The notes under the pieces are model-generated. The model saw only the letters and a program-made list of their open reading frames with translations. It was not told the origin of the DNA and searched no databases. A stretch of 64,000 nucleotides of DNA from Arthrobacter sp. ok362 (GTDB lineage Bacteria > Actinomycetota > Actinomycetes > Actinomycetales > Micrococcaceae): positions 19,985-83,984 of the forward strand of contig NZ_FNGC01000012.1 in the NCBI RefSeq assembly GCF_900102785.1, read 5' to 3'. The stretch's first letter is position 1. The number at the start of each line of letters is the position of its first letter. Below, piece after piece: positions 44,301-52,137 of this stretch. The translations under genes and the position numbers were made by a program.

Positions 44301-45129
44301 GGGCGCCATCCGGACCAAGTGGGCGTCCCTGGGCTGGGAGAGAGGCTTGGGCTATCCGACCACGGATGAGAATGCCGCGCCGGACGGCGTGGGGCGGTAC
44401 AACCATTTTTCAGGTGCGGGTGGGTCCTCGATCTACTGGTCGCCGAAGACCGGGGCGCACTCCGTCCAGGGGGCCATCCGGACCAAGTGGGCTTCCCTGG
44501 GCTGGGAGAGAGGCTTGGGCTATCCGACCACCGACGAGGCGGCCTCGCCGGACGGGATGGGGCGGTACAACCACTTCTCCGGCTCGGGCGGGAAGTCGAT
44601 CTACTGGTCGCTGAAGACCGGGGCGCACTCCGTCCAGGGCGCCATCCGGACCAAGTGGGCGTCCCTGGGCGGGGAGAAAGGCTTGGGCTATCCGACCACG
44701 GATGAGATGGCCGCGCCGGACGGCGTGGGGCGGTACAACCATTTTTCGGGTGCGGGTGGGTCCTCGATCTACTGGTCGCCGACGGCCGGGGCGCACTCCG
44801 TTGAGGGTGCCATCCGGACCAAGTGGGCGTCCCTGGGCTGGGAGAGAGGCCTGGGCTATCCGACCACCGACGAGACGGCCTCGCCGGACGGGGTGGGACG
44901 GTACAACCACTTTACAGGTGCGGGTGGGTCCTCGATCTACTGGTCGTCGAAGACCGGAGCGCACTCCGTCCAGGGCGCCATCCGGACCAAGTGGGCGTCC
45001 CTGGGCTGGGAGAGAAGCAGACTGGGCTATCCGACTAGCGACGAACACTCGGTCTCCGGCGGCCGGGCATCGGATTTTCAACGCGGTCGGCTGACCTGGA
45101 ACTCGACGACCAGGCAGGTTACTGGATAG
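41332..45129 (+). CDS. Large secreted protein: PQQ-like beta-propeller, Ig-like (choice-of-anchor) domains and LGFP repeats
   Basis: The 1265-residue product has a signal peptide (about residues 48-75, LVAASLALAGLSLSGPAVA). Residues ~85-550 form a PQQ-type beta-propeller (DGQVYAQPLVVGGTVIAAT, NNAVYGLDSATGAAKWTRKLG, KDGHMYLLDRDNLGGM). Residues ~570-880 hold three Hydin/choice-of-anchor-D-like domains (VTFSPTVPGQADGTLTV, MMFSPTSASPVTD, VTFTPAKVGQAG). Residues ~945-1265 are LGFP repeats. LGFP modules in Actinobacteria are thought to bind the cell wall, so a surface protein is likely; the ligand of the propeller is unknown. ATG 41332 has no clear ribosome binding site; ATG 41398 behind GGTGGAGGA is an alternative with a short spacer. 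Confidence 0.8.
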   Translation: MRDQTKTWVSSGHFNGRFRGGGMGGSPHRRKHRVATISAAWPRQHLWSRGVWASLVAASLALAGLSLSGPAVADVGTIAQDSLRSGWDKDEPGLSPSSVASSNFGKLFSATVDGQVYAQPLVVGGTVIAATENNAVYGLDSATGAAKWTRKLGPAWPASTVGCGDLTPNIGITSTPVYDPVTKSVYLLAKTNDGASAKLPHWYMHALDVVTGAEKPGFPVVIDGAPTNDPTRPFNAMTAMQRPGLLLMNGVVYAGFASHCDYAPFVGYVVGVSTAGRQTTMWATESGNANAEGGIWQSGGGLVSDGSGQILLTTGNGISPKPGPGTKPPTTLAEAVVRLRVGSDGNLKATDFFSPADNAKLNLNDADLGSGAPVAIPDGYGTAAHPHLLAQIGKDGHMYLLDRDNLGGMAQGPGGTDAVLDMAGPYSGVWGKPAFLGTSSGGYLYVIESNGYLRAFKLVTSAAGGVSLAAVGTSTGTFGFSSGSPVVTSSGTDASSALVWVVYVSGGTGAGAELRAYRALPDNTGNLKEVFSAPLGTGAKFSSVATDRGRVYVGTRDGHVLGFGAPTTSAVGATNTDLGKASVGSTVTASVTFTASRAVTISSITAGAPFKLGATLTLPRTLAKGASMTVPVTFSPTVPGQADGTLTVKTADGETDLLGVHGVGTKDGLGATPAVVQFTDVPTKTVSRGTVNIVNTGTTVAKITGVTLPANAQLSVDPATVPVVGQTIQPLASLAVSMMFSPTSASPVTDSLVVASDRGNVTVKVAATAVSGAAHLQMPSSLDFGDVPVGASATRAFQITNTGNVPMTITKAKAPQGVFSTTTPIAEGLKIPAGESAYQSVTFTPAKVGQAGTQDTFYLITADDGQGALKVMLTGKGTDDPIAAYAWKVGAGDPRSKLGRSLALEYDVAGGKCQDYVRGVICWSPATGAHAVIGDVYKRYKAAGGAAGALGFPTTDEKAAPDGVGRYNHFSGSKGSSIYWTPITGAHSVQGAIRTKWASLGWERGLGYPTTDENAAPDGVGRYNHFSGAGGSSIYWSPKTGAHSVQGAIRTKWASLGWERGLGYPTTDEAASPDGMGRYNHFSGSGGKSIYWSLKTGAHSVQGAIRTKWASLGGEKGLGYPTTDEMAAPDGVGRYNHFSGAGGSSIYWSPTAGAHSVEGAIRTKWASLGWERGLGYPTTDETASPDGVGRYNHFTGAGGSSIYWSSKTGAHSVQGAIRTKWASLGWERSRLGYPTSDEHSVSGGRASDFQRGRLTWNSTTRQVTG
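44176..45069 (+). repeat. LGFP tandem repeat array with 168-bp period
   Basis: Six LG(F/Y)PT(T/S)DE units start at about 44176, 44344, 44512, 44680, 44848 and 45019. The spacing is exactly 168 bp (56 residues) four times and 171 bp for the last unit, which has an extra Ser. The DNA is nearly identical between units 2-5, beyond what protein constraint needs, pointing to recent duplication or gene conversion. A degenerate first unit (KLGRSLALEYDVAGG) precedes them. Confidence 0.85.
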
Positions 45130-45312
45130 CGGTGGCGCGTCGGTTCGGGCCCAGGCGCCGATCAACGCCTGGGCCTGATCGGTCTGGTAGCGGGCGAGGG
45201 CGGCGGCGTAGATTAATGACGGGGGCGGGCTGATTTTCGGCCGTGGTGCGGTCCGCCAACGAGCCGGTGTATGAAACCGCGCACGAGCCCCGCCGCGCCG
45301 AGGAGTGACCAG

Positions 45313-45741
45313 ATGAACCAAGTTATCCAACGCCTGCTTGTTGCGTTCAATGACCACGACCTCGAGGCGGCAGCCGCGTTGTTCCATGAGTGGTACAACA
45401 GCGTGCAACCGGCCCACCCGGCCAGGGCATTTGTGGGACGGGCCCAGATGCACACGAACTGGGCGGCTATCTTCGCTGGCATTCCCGATTTTCACGCAGA
45501 AGTACTCCGGTCCGTGGATGACGGTAACACCACGTGGAGCGAATGGACCTGGGTCGGAACCCGCACCGACGGGCAGCCCTTCGACATGCGCGGTGTAACA
45601 ATCTTCGAGATCGAGGACGGCTTCATAACTGGCGGAAGGCTCTACATGGAAGAGCTTGAACGAGAGGACGTGGGCATCGCACAGGCAGTTCAGACGCTGA
45701 CGGGCCGCCTGCCGGACCAGCCCACGGGCCCCATGGACTAA
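45313..45741 (+). CDS. SnoaL-like/NTF2-fold ester cyclase family protein
   Basis: The 142-residue protein has the SnoaL-like polyketide-cyclase pattern: NQVIQRLLVAFNDHDLEAAAALFHEWY at the start, then AIFAGIPDFHAEVLRSV, TWVGTRTDGQPFDMRGVTIFEIEDGFI. The fold is used by cyclases, isomerases and stress-related proteins; the reaction is unknown. ATG 45313 behind AGGAG is chosen over 45271. It converges with the HNH gene. Confidence 0.8.
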   Translation: MNQVIQRLLVAFNDHDLEAAAALFHEWYNSVQPAHPARAFVGRAQMHTNWAAIFAGIPDFHAEVLRSVDDGNTTWSEWTWVGTRTDGQPFDMRGVTIFEIEDGFITGGRLYMEELEREDVGIAQAVQTLTGRLPDQPTGPMD

Positions 45742-45752
45742 AGTGGCTGGCC

Positions 45753-47072
45753 TCAAGCGGCTGGAGGAAGACTACGCGCGCGTCGACGCGTTTTGGCCTG
45801 ATGCCGGATCTGGCGCCGGCGACGGGATCCCGGCTGGTCTGCGGCTGATGGGCGAAGCGGTGCTCCCGGCAGAGGTGGTGCGGTGGAGTGGTAGGTGTGG
45901 CCGGTGGGGGTGGTGAGTTCGATGGTGTGCCGTGGCCCTGGGCGTGGGATGGCGGTCCAGCCGGGGGCTTCCTTGGTGTAGTTGCAGGCTTCGCAGAGTC
46001 CTGCGCCGTTGCTCTGGCTGGTGCTCCCGCCGCCGTGCCGCGGCACGATGTGGTCCAGGTGGCGGATGGGGGCGTCGCAGTAGGGGGTGCGGCAGGTGTC
46101 GTCGCGGGCCTGGATGAAACGGCGCAGGCCGGCGGGGAAGATCCGGGCGCGGGAGTCCATTGCGACGAGGTCGCCGGTGCCGGGGTGGGTGTAGAGCCGG
46201 CGGAGCCAGACGCCGAACGCGGGGTGGCCGGGGGTCCGGGCCGCCCCGCCGGGCTCGTCTCCCGGGTTCGGGGGACTGCCGGGTTCCGGCGAGCCGCCGT
46301 CTCCGGGTGGGGCCGGCGCCGTGCCGCCGATGAGGGCGCGGGCCCAGGCGGCGGGGACGATGCCGTAGCCGGGGATCCGGGCGGGTTCGCTGTCGCCCTG
46401 GAACAGGGTGCGGTCGGTCATGATGACCTGGAGCTCGATGCCGGTGATGCCGCCCGGGGCGCCGGTGGTGCGTTCGACAAGCGGGTCGGCCATGAGCTGG
46501 CCCCGGGACCGGGGGTCCCCGGCGGCACGGAGCGTGTCCGCGGACCGGGCCAGGGCGGCCTGGACGGCGACCCCTTGGGCGACCGGGAGCAGTGCGGTGA
46601 GGTAGCACATGGTGTCCGGGGCCGGGCGGAAGCTGACGTGCCGGGCGGTGGCGGCGTGCGCGGCGCGCTCGGTGACGGAGCGGGGGTCGCGCCGGTACGC
46701 GGCGGCCTGGGCAGCCGCGACCAGGGCCCGGTCACCCACCCCGGATAGGGTCCCGGTGTCGGGGGCGAGTTCGTCGTCGACGGTGGCCCGGTCGGCGGCG
46801 CTCAGGCAGGCGGTTTCGCGCACGAGCAGGGTGGCGCGCCATTCGTTGAGCTGCCCGGTTTCCAGGGCGGCGAGGGTGTGCGGCATCTCGGTCACGAGGG
46901 CCCTGGCGAGGCCGAGGAGCCGGCCGCCCTTGGCCGGGGATTCGAGCCGGGCGAGGGCGATCTGCGCTGCGACACCGGCGCCGAGCTGGTCCGTGGGCAC
47001 GCCGGCGTCGGCCTGTTCCCGGCGCTGCTGAAGTTCGAAGGCGACAGCCAGGCGGGCCTGGCGGGCGGCCAT
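45753..47072 (-). CDS. DUF222 / HNH endonuclease family protein (13E12-like)
   Basis: The 439-residue ORF has a DUF222 region (about 10-300) and a C-terminal HNH motif: [23 protein letters not shown] then [18 protein letters not shown]. Such genes are abundant in Actinobacteria and often present in many copies; function is unknown. ATG 47072 is the only in-frame ATG, but the frame continues upstream with strong coding bias for about 60 codons (to ~47260; [15 protein letters not shown] just before the ATG), without any ATG, GTG or TTG before a TAG. Either the start is a CTG, or the true start has been lost by a small frameshift. Confidence 0.8.
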   Translation of the reverse strand: MAARQARLAVAFELQQRREQADAGVPTDQLGAGVAAQIALARLESPAKGGRLLGLARALVTEMPHTLAALETGQLNEWRATLLVRETACLSAADRATVDDELAPDTGTLSGVGDRALVAAAQAAAYRRDPRSVTERAAHAATARHVSFRPAPDTMCYLTALLPVAQGVAVQAALARSADTLRAAGDPRSRGQLMADPLVERTTGAPGGITGIELQVIMTDRTLFQGDSEPARIPGYGIVPAAWARALIGGTAPAPPGDGGSPEPGSPPNPGDEPGGAARTPGHPAFGVWLRRLYTHPGTGDLVAMDSRARIFPAGLRRFIQARDDTCRTPYCDAPIRHLDHIVPRHGGGSTSQSNGAGLCEACNYTKEAPGWTAIPRPGPRHTIELTTPTGHTYHSTAPPLPGAPLRPSAADQPGSRRRRQIRHQAKTRRRARSLPPAA

Positions 47073-47559
47073 GGCGGACTTTCGGTCCTCGAGGTCCCTG
47101 ATCTCATCGATGAGTGCGGCGGCACTGTCCGTGGCCGGCGGGAGGGCGGCCTCCTGGCCGACGGCGGTGAAGGACCCGCGGCGGGTGGTCGGCGGCCGGT
47201 CCGGGAGGCGCGCCGCCTCCGGCGCGACTGAGGCCAGCGTCGCCGGGTCCTGCCGGAACCAACTCGGGCCCCTGATTGCCGTCCATAAATCAAGTCTCCC
47301 CGCGACCTATGACAATTTAGATTTAAGCACACCTGGTTGGAACACAAAGGCAGAGATTGCTGATCGAAGTCCTTCGCCGCCTCCAGAAAGAAACAAGGTC
47401 TAGTGAGGCAAGGTGAGCTGCCGCTGCGGCTAGCGAGGCGGCAAAGCGTCAGGACGTCGTCGTTGGGAAGTGGCCGCGGCACCGCCGGGGCCTCCTTGCA
47501 GGACCCTTGCCTGAGATCTGACTTCGGAGGAGGATGATCGGCACACTGGAGGAGCCGTC

Positions 47560-48531
47560 ATGACGCAGCTTGGCAAGTTTGAGAAGTACCTGATTGAGGA
47601 ATTCTTCGACGATTACCGCGCCGGCGCCATGAGTCAGCGCACCTTCACGCGCCGGGTTGCGTTCATCATGGGCAGCATGGTTGCGACCTCGGGAGCGATG
47701 CTCCTCGTTGGCTGCACGCCCGACGAGGTTCCCCGCAGCACGGACGCCATGCCGACGCCTGCACCGTCCTCGCCGGGGACCGGTACCGCGTCCGCGGGCG
47801 CCGTACCAGGGGCCAAGAGCCCGCTGTCCGTCCCAGAGGGGGCGGCCGGACTCACGACGGCGACCGTGCAATTCGCTGCGGGCGGCACCGACATCAGCGG
47901 CTATCTCGCCCGGCCCGAAAATGGGACCGCCGGGCCGGCCGTGCTGATCTGCCACGAGAACCGCGGGCTGACACCCCATATCCAGGATGTGGCACGCCGC
48001 TTCGCCAAAGCCGGCTACGCGGCACTGGCACTGGACCTGCTGAGCCGGGAAGGCGGTACTGCGGGGATGGACCCCGACGCCGTGCCGGGAGCACTGACCC
48101 AGGCCGGGGCCCAGCGTCACGTCTCCGACTTCGCCGCTGGCTTCAACTACCTGAATGCCCAGGACTTCGTTGACCAGGGGCGGATCGCCATGAACGGCTT
48201 TTGTTTCGGCGGCGGCATCACCTGGCAGGCGGCGACGGCGATCCCGGACCTGTTGGCGACCTCAGCGTTTTATGGACCCGCACCTGACCTGGACAAGGTC
48301 GCGACCATCAAGGCCGCCGTCTTTGGCGTCTACGCCGAACTCGACCAGCGGATCACCGGCGCCATGCCGGCCCTCCGGGATGCCTTGGACAAGACTGACG
48401 TCCGGCACGAGCTCAAGATCTATCCCGGCGTGGACCACGCCTTCCACAATGACACGGGGCCGCGGTACAACCAGGAGCAAGCCACCGCCGCGTGGAACGA
48501 CACCTTGGCCTGGTTCGGCAAGTATGTCTGA
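47560..48531 (+). CDS. Dienelactone hydrolase family lipoprotein
   Basis: The 323-residue protein has an unusual N-terminus: a 29-residue charged leader, then TRRVAFIMG and a lipobox LVGC (C52), which suggests Tat-dependent lipoprotein export. A Pro/Ser/Thr linker follows. The alpha/beta-hydrolase domain has the dienelactone hydrolase nucleophile C215 in NGFCFGGG, and the catalytic His in VDHAFHND. Most family members are cytosolic, so the surface location is notable. ATG 47560 follows GGAGGAG. Confidence 0.87.
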   Translation: MTQLGKFEKYLIEEFFDDYRAGAMSQRTFTRRVAFIMGSMVATSGAMLLVGCTPDEVPRSTDAMPTPAPSSPGTGTASAGAVPGAKSPLSVPEGAAGLTTATVQFAAGGTDISGYLARPENGTAGPAVLICHENRGLTPHIQDVARRFAKAGYAALALDLLSREGGTAGMDPDAVPGALTQAGAQRHVSDFAAGFNYLNAQDFVDQGRIAMNGFCFGGGITWQAATAIPDLLATSAFYGPAPDLDKVATIKAAVFGVYAELDQRITGAMPALRDALDKTDVRHELKIYPGVDHAFHNDTGPRYNQEQATAAWNDTLAWFGKYV

Positions 48532-48632
48532 GCGCACGGCCGCCGCATCCAGTCCTCCTTCCGTGCGGCCTTAAGCCCGCACCGGCAATTCCGCTTTCCA
48601 GGCTCTACGTATTACGGAAACCAGGAGGCGCG

Positions 48633-49394
48633 ATGTTCGCAAAGCGGACCGCTGCAGTCTTGGCCGCGGCAGGCGCGTTGGCCCTGACTGGGGGTGGGGC
48701 TGCACCCGCCCTCGACCGTCGGGCGGCCGTGACCGCAATATCCGACGGGACCCAAACCGCCGTCGCCCGCGGATGGGGGCCGGCGGTGGCAGGGGATGAG
48801 TTCAGCTACGCCGGGGCGCCTGACCCCGCGAAATGGAAGGTCTACAAAGGACCGGGGCACGCGGGCAAGGGGATCCGGAGCCCGATGGCCCTGGCAGTAG
48901 GCGGCGGCGTCGTGACGGTCCGCGGCAACGCGGCGGGCACCACGGGCGGCATGTCCGCCAGGTTTGCCCATCGGCAGTACGGCCGCTGGGAGGCCCGGAT
49001 GAAAACCAGCGCCCGGGACCCGAAGTACCACCCCGTGCTGCTCCTGTGGCCGAACAACAACAAATCGCCCACCTGCGCCGAAATCGACTACGCGGAAGGC
49101 ACCGCGGACACCACCCAGATCAAGTTCAACCTGCACCACGCCTGCAGCGGCCCGAACTTCCAGGCCCGGGCCGCACGCCGGATCGACACGACGCAATGGC
49201 ACAACTACGCCGTCGAGTGGACCCCCGCCGGGATCACCGGTTACCTCGATGGGTTGGTGTGGTTTACCGACACGAACCCCACGCATCAGCCCAGGGTGGG
49301 GATGCACCAAACGGTGCAGCTTGACTGGTTCCCCAACGGGACCCCCACCAAACCGAGCCAGATACAGATCGACTGGATCCGCGTCTATAAGTGA
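48633..49394 (+). CDS. Secreted glycoside hydrolase family 16 protein (second paralogue)
   Basis: The 253-residue protein has a signal peptide (residues 1-28, MFAKRTAAVLAAAGALALTG) and a single GH16 domain with the catalytic E-x-D-x-x-E as EIDYAE. The domain aligns closely with the window-edge gene and the gene at 51930: DEFSYAGAP, NAAGTTGGMSARFA, KYHPVLLLWPNNN, THQPRVGMHQTVQLDWFPNGT. ATG 48633 has CCAGGAGG 5 nt upstream, which excludes the longer ORF. It is the minimal form, with no linker or binding module. Confidence 0.9.
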   Translation: MFAKRTAAVLAAAGALALTGGGAAPALDRRAAVTAISDGTQTAVARGWGPAVAGDEFSYAGAPDPAKWKVYKGPGHAGKGIRSPMALAVGGGVVTVRGNAAGTTGGMSARFAHRQYGRWEARMKTSARDPKYHPVLLLWPNNNKSPTCAEIDYAEGTADTTQIKFNLHHACSGPNFQARAARRIDTTQWHNYAVEWTPAGITGYLDGLVWFTDTNPTHQPRVGMHQTVQLDWFPNGTPTKPSQIQIDWIRVYK

Positions 49395-49423
49395 GCGCCC
49401 GGGAAGTGAGCTCTGAAGCCGCG

Positions 49424-49744
49424 TTACTCTCCGGAGTCAACGTCCCGCAAGAGCCGGCCCGCAGCGTCGAACGTCTCTTCATAGGGCCCGCTCAACGCTT
49501 GCAACGCCACGAGGTGTTCCATCAGGGCACGTTCCGGCTGTCCGGGATGCGCAGCAAGCTGCTGGCGAAGCAACTCCCGGGCGCGGTCGTGTTCCGGAGC
49601 AGTGTCGGCGAGGACCGCGTCAACGATTCTGGCGGCCTGATGTCGGACTCCATCGGCAGATGCGGCATGTTCCGCACCGGACACCAGGTCATAGGGAACC
49701 TGTTCTTCGGGGCGTCCTAGAGTGGACGAGGGCTCCACCGACAT
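49424..49744 (-). CDS. Small helical protein of unknown function, paralogue of the 8504-8971 gene
   Basis: The 106-residue protein starts at ATG 49744 with AAAGGA upstream, the same site used by its paralogue. The core (about 31-80) carries QAARIVDAVLADTAPEHDRA, RELLRQQLAAHPGQPERALM, EHLVALQAL. No family or motif is recognised. It converges with the GH16 gene. Confidence 0.6.
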   Translation of the reverse strand: MSVEPSSTLGRPEEQVPYDLVSGAEHAASADGVRHQAARIVDAVLADTAPEHDRARELLRQQLAAHPGQPERALMEHLVALQALSGPYEETFDAAGRLLRDVDSGE

Positions 49745-49919
49745 GGCTATTCCTTTGATCATCGTTCCGGCTGAGTCCGGAACCGGCCTGCCGCCTTCCC
49801 CCCATCCCAGGTACGGTACCCGGATCCGAAGACGCCCCACCGTGACAAAACCATACAACGGAGCCGGGCCGCCAACCTTAACGGGAGCGAAGTTTTCGCC
49901 AAGGTCATGCACAGGTTAC

Positions 49920-49959
49920 GGCGCCGGCGGCCCTGAGAATGCGTACGGCCGCCGGCGCC
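49920..49959. repeat. 13-bp GC-rich perfect inverted repeat
   Basis: GGCGCCGGCGGCC (49920-49932) and GGCCGCCGGCGCC (49947-49959) are perfect inverted repeats around a 14-nt loop. There is no T-run after it on either strand. It lies in 49745-50067, a 323-bp gap between divergent genes that holds no other feature I can support. It could be a transcript-end hairpin or a small palindromic repeat element. Confidence 0.6.
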
Positions 49960-50067
49960 ACGGCATAAGCCCGCGGCAGCGCTTGTGTTGGTCATCTGCC
50001 CGAAAAGACATGGAAATACTCGCCGGGTAGCCTCGCACCAAGGAATCCATTCGAAAGGTAGTACGCC

Positions 50068-50721
50068 ATGCGTGTTGGATTGATCCGGGTGATGACGACG
50101 TCGGACCGACGCCTGCTCCACGCCCACGGGAAACTCCTGCAGGAAGCATTCGGATTTAGCGTCACCTCCCGCTGTATTCCGGACCAGCCGTCCGGCGTCT
50201 ACAACCAAGCGTCGCTCGATTCTGCGGCACCCAAGGTAGTCCAGCTGGCCCGGGAAATGGCAGCGGACGCCGACGCCCTGATTATCAGCTGCGCGGCCGA
50301 CCCCGGGCTGGCCGCCACCCGGGCAGCCGTGGACATCCCGGTCATCGGGGCGGGCTCCGCAGCCGCTGCCGCCGCACTGACCTTTGGCGGAACGATTGGA
50401 GTCCTGGGACTCGGCGCCCACGTGCCGGGCCCGATCTCGGAAGCACTGGGGGAACGCATGCTGCTCATTGACGGGGAGGGGCGCGTCGAAACGCCCGACG
50501 CGTTCCTCATGCCTGCCGGCATCTTCGACGCCCTCGCCGCGGCCCACATGCTGGTTGACGCCGGTGCCGACGTGATCGTCCAGGCCAGCACCGGCCTGAG
50601 CAGCATCGGCATGGCGGACGTGCTCCGCCGCCGGCTCGGGGTTCCGGTCATCGACGCCGTGACGGCAGCCGGCTCCATGCTCGTCTCAGCTGTGGTCGCC
50701 CCGGACCTTCAGAAGGTTTGA
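50068..50721 (+). CDS. Aspartate/glutamate racemase superfamily protein lacking the second catalytic cysteine
   Basis: The 217-residue protein has the Asp/Glu/hydantoin racemase fold, with the first cysteine C75 in LIISCAADPGL and GAGSAAAAAALTFGGTIGVLGLG in the position of the domain link. The second half shows VIVQASTGLSSIG (Ser174-Thr175) where racemases carry the second cysteine. A two-base racemase mechanism is therefore doubtful; a decarboxylase, isomerase or binding role is possible, as in other one-cysteine members. ATG 50068 is preceded by AAAGGTAG. Confidence 0.75.
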   Translation: MRVGLIRVMTTSDRRLLHAHGKLLQEAFGFSVTSRCIPDQPSGVYNQASLDSAAPKVVQLAREMAADADALIISCAADPGLAATRAAVDIPVIGAGSAAAAAALTFGGTIGVLGLGAHVPGPISEALGERMLLIDGEGRVETPDAFLMPAGIFDALAAAHMLVDAGADVIVQASTGLSSIGMADVLRRRLGVPVIDAVTAAGSMLVSAVVAPDLQKV

Positions 50722-50811
50722 GTCCCGCCGCCGGTGCCGGCGCGCCATCGGTCAATGACAACCCAGCCCCGCACCCGGATGAGGCGCGGGGCGTGGGGTG
50801 CTGCGCCGGTC

Positions 50812-51930
50812 CTACCTATAGACGCGAACCCAGCCGATCTGCATCTGTGAAGGCTTGGTGGCCGATCCGTCAGGGAACCAATCCAGCTGCAACGTCTGAT
50901 GCATGCCCACGGAGGGCCGGTGCGCGGGATTCGTGTCGGAGAAGGTCTTCACGCCGTCGATGTATCCGGTGATGCCTGTCGGAGTCCATTCCACGGCGTA
51001 GTTGTGCCACTGGGTGGTGTCGATCGTCTTGGCCGCCGTGGTCTGGAAGTTCGAGCCGCCGCAGGCGTAGTGCAGGAAGAACTTGATCTGGGTGGTGTTG
51101 GTGCTGCCCTCGGCGTAGTCGATCTCGGCGCAGTTGGGGGAAGTGTTGTTGTTGGGCCACAGGAGCAGCACGGGGTGGTACTTCGGGTCCCGGGCGCTGG
51201 TCCGCATGCGCGTCTCCCATTTGCCGTATTTCTGCTGCGCAAATTTGGCCGACATGCCGCCCGTGGTGCCGGCCGAGTTCCCGCTGACCGTGGCCACGCC
51301 ATTGGCAACCGCCCACGCCTGCGGGCTCCGCACGCCCTTGCCGGCATGTCCGGTTCCCTTGAAGACGCTCCACTTGGTGGAATCGGGGGCGCCGGCCTTG
51401 GAGAATTCGTCGCCTGCAACAACCGCACCCCAGCCCCGGGCGGTGGCGGCTTGCGAACCGTCGCCGGTCGCGGCGACGGCGGCCTGGGCCGCAACGGGCG
51501 CGGCGGCCGGCGCGGCCGGCGTCGAGACCGTAGTGGCCGCCACTTGTGCGGCGCCCGCTGCGCCCGCGACGGCCGGCGCGACGGCGGCTGCCGGTGCCGC
51601 CTCGACTCCCGGATCCGCCGTTGCAGCGGCGGTGCCGCCGACGGGTTTGGGCGCAGACGGCACCGCCGACTTAGGCGCTGTGGCCGCCGGGGACGTGGAA
51701 GCCGCGGCAGGACGCGAGGCCTTGGTGGCCGCCGAGGACGTGGAAGCCGCGGCAGGATGCGAGGCCTGGGTGGCCGGGGAGGGGGCAGTGGCGCCGGTCG
51801 TGGGAGCGACGCTGCACGCGGTCAGGGACAGTGCACCCAAGCTCAGCGCAATCGCCATTTTGTGGAGCTGTGCTGTCTTGGGGCGTGGTGTCTTCGGCTG
51901 TGCGTGTTTGAACGGTGTTTTCAGGAACAA
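50812..51930 (-). CDS. GH16 lipoprotein with long Ala/Pro/Thr linker (third paralogue)
   Basis: The 372-residue product has a basic N-region, a lipobox LTAC, and about 120 residues of low-complexity Ala/Pro/Ser/Thr linker with a near-tandem AAAST-S-AAT duplication. The C-terminal ~205 residues are a GH16 domain with EIDYAE. The lipid anchor and linker would hold the enzyme at the cell surface, unlike the free paralogue at 48633. TTG 51930 is chosen because GGAGGGG lies 5-6 nt upstream; ATG 51861 is the alternative. Confidence 0.85.
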   Translation of the reverse strand: MFLKTPFKHAQPKTPRPKTAQLHKMAIALSLGALSLTACSVAPTTGATAPSPATQASHPAAASTSSAATKASRPAAASTSPAATAPKSAVPSAPKPVGGTAAATADPGVEAAPAAAVAPAVAGAAGAAQVAATTVSTPAAPAAAPVAAQAAVAATGDGSQAATARGWGAVVAGDEFSKAGAPDSTKWSVFKGTGHAGKGVRSPQAWAVANGVATVSGNSAGTTGGMSAKFAQQKYGKWETRMRTSARDPKYHPVLLLWPNNNTSPNCAEIDYAEGSTNTTQIKFFLHYACGGSNFQTTAAKTIDTTQWHNYAVEWTPTGITGYIDGVKTFSDTNPAHRPSVGMHQTLQLDWFPDGSATKPSQMQIGWVRVYR

Positions 51931-52022
51931 CGGACCCCTCCGGGCTTGTGACGGGCGCACACAACCGTCGCTGCCAGCGCTGCCAGCGCTGCCAGGGCGG
52001 CGGCGAGTGCGGGAAGCTTCAT
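51921..52022 (-). CDS. Possible short hydrophobic leader ORF overlapping the GH16 lipoprotein gene
   Basis: The 33-codon ORF (MKLPALAAALAALAALAATV...) encodes one hydrophobic segment after a single Lys and ends with TGA inside the first codons of the GH16 gene (10-nt overlap). It contains three copies of a 9-bp repeat (GGCAGCGCT). It may be a coupled leader or a relic of an older signal peptide of the same gene. Confidence 0.3.
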   Translation of the reverse strand: MKLPALAAALAALAALAATVVCARHKPGGVRCS

Positions 52023-52137
52023 CCGGCCCCTGCCGCAGGAACATGGGCGAGCAGACGCCGAACGGCGCAACCGGGCCCTGAGAAAGGGCGGTCCGGGGCC
52101 CTGCATTAGGGCCAGGCCTTCGCGGCCAGCGGCCTAC

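Noticed and set aside
44176-45069. Direct repeats considered as a CRISPR or satellite array
   Set aside because: The period is 168 bp, the repeats are contiguous and in frame, and they encode LGFP modules. There are no spacers and no cas genes.
44410-45756. A 448-codon minus-strand ORF with repeated motifs
   Set aside because: Its repeats are the reverse complement of the LGFP array on the plus strand; the plus-strand reading is the recognised one.
45753-47072. HNH gene as part of a mobile element or group II intron
   Set aside because: DUF222/HNH genes of this type are ordinary chromosomal genes in Actinobacteria, and there are no flanking repeats, transposase or intron features.
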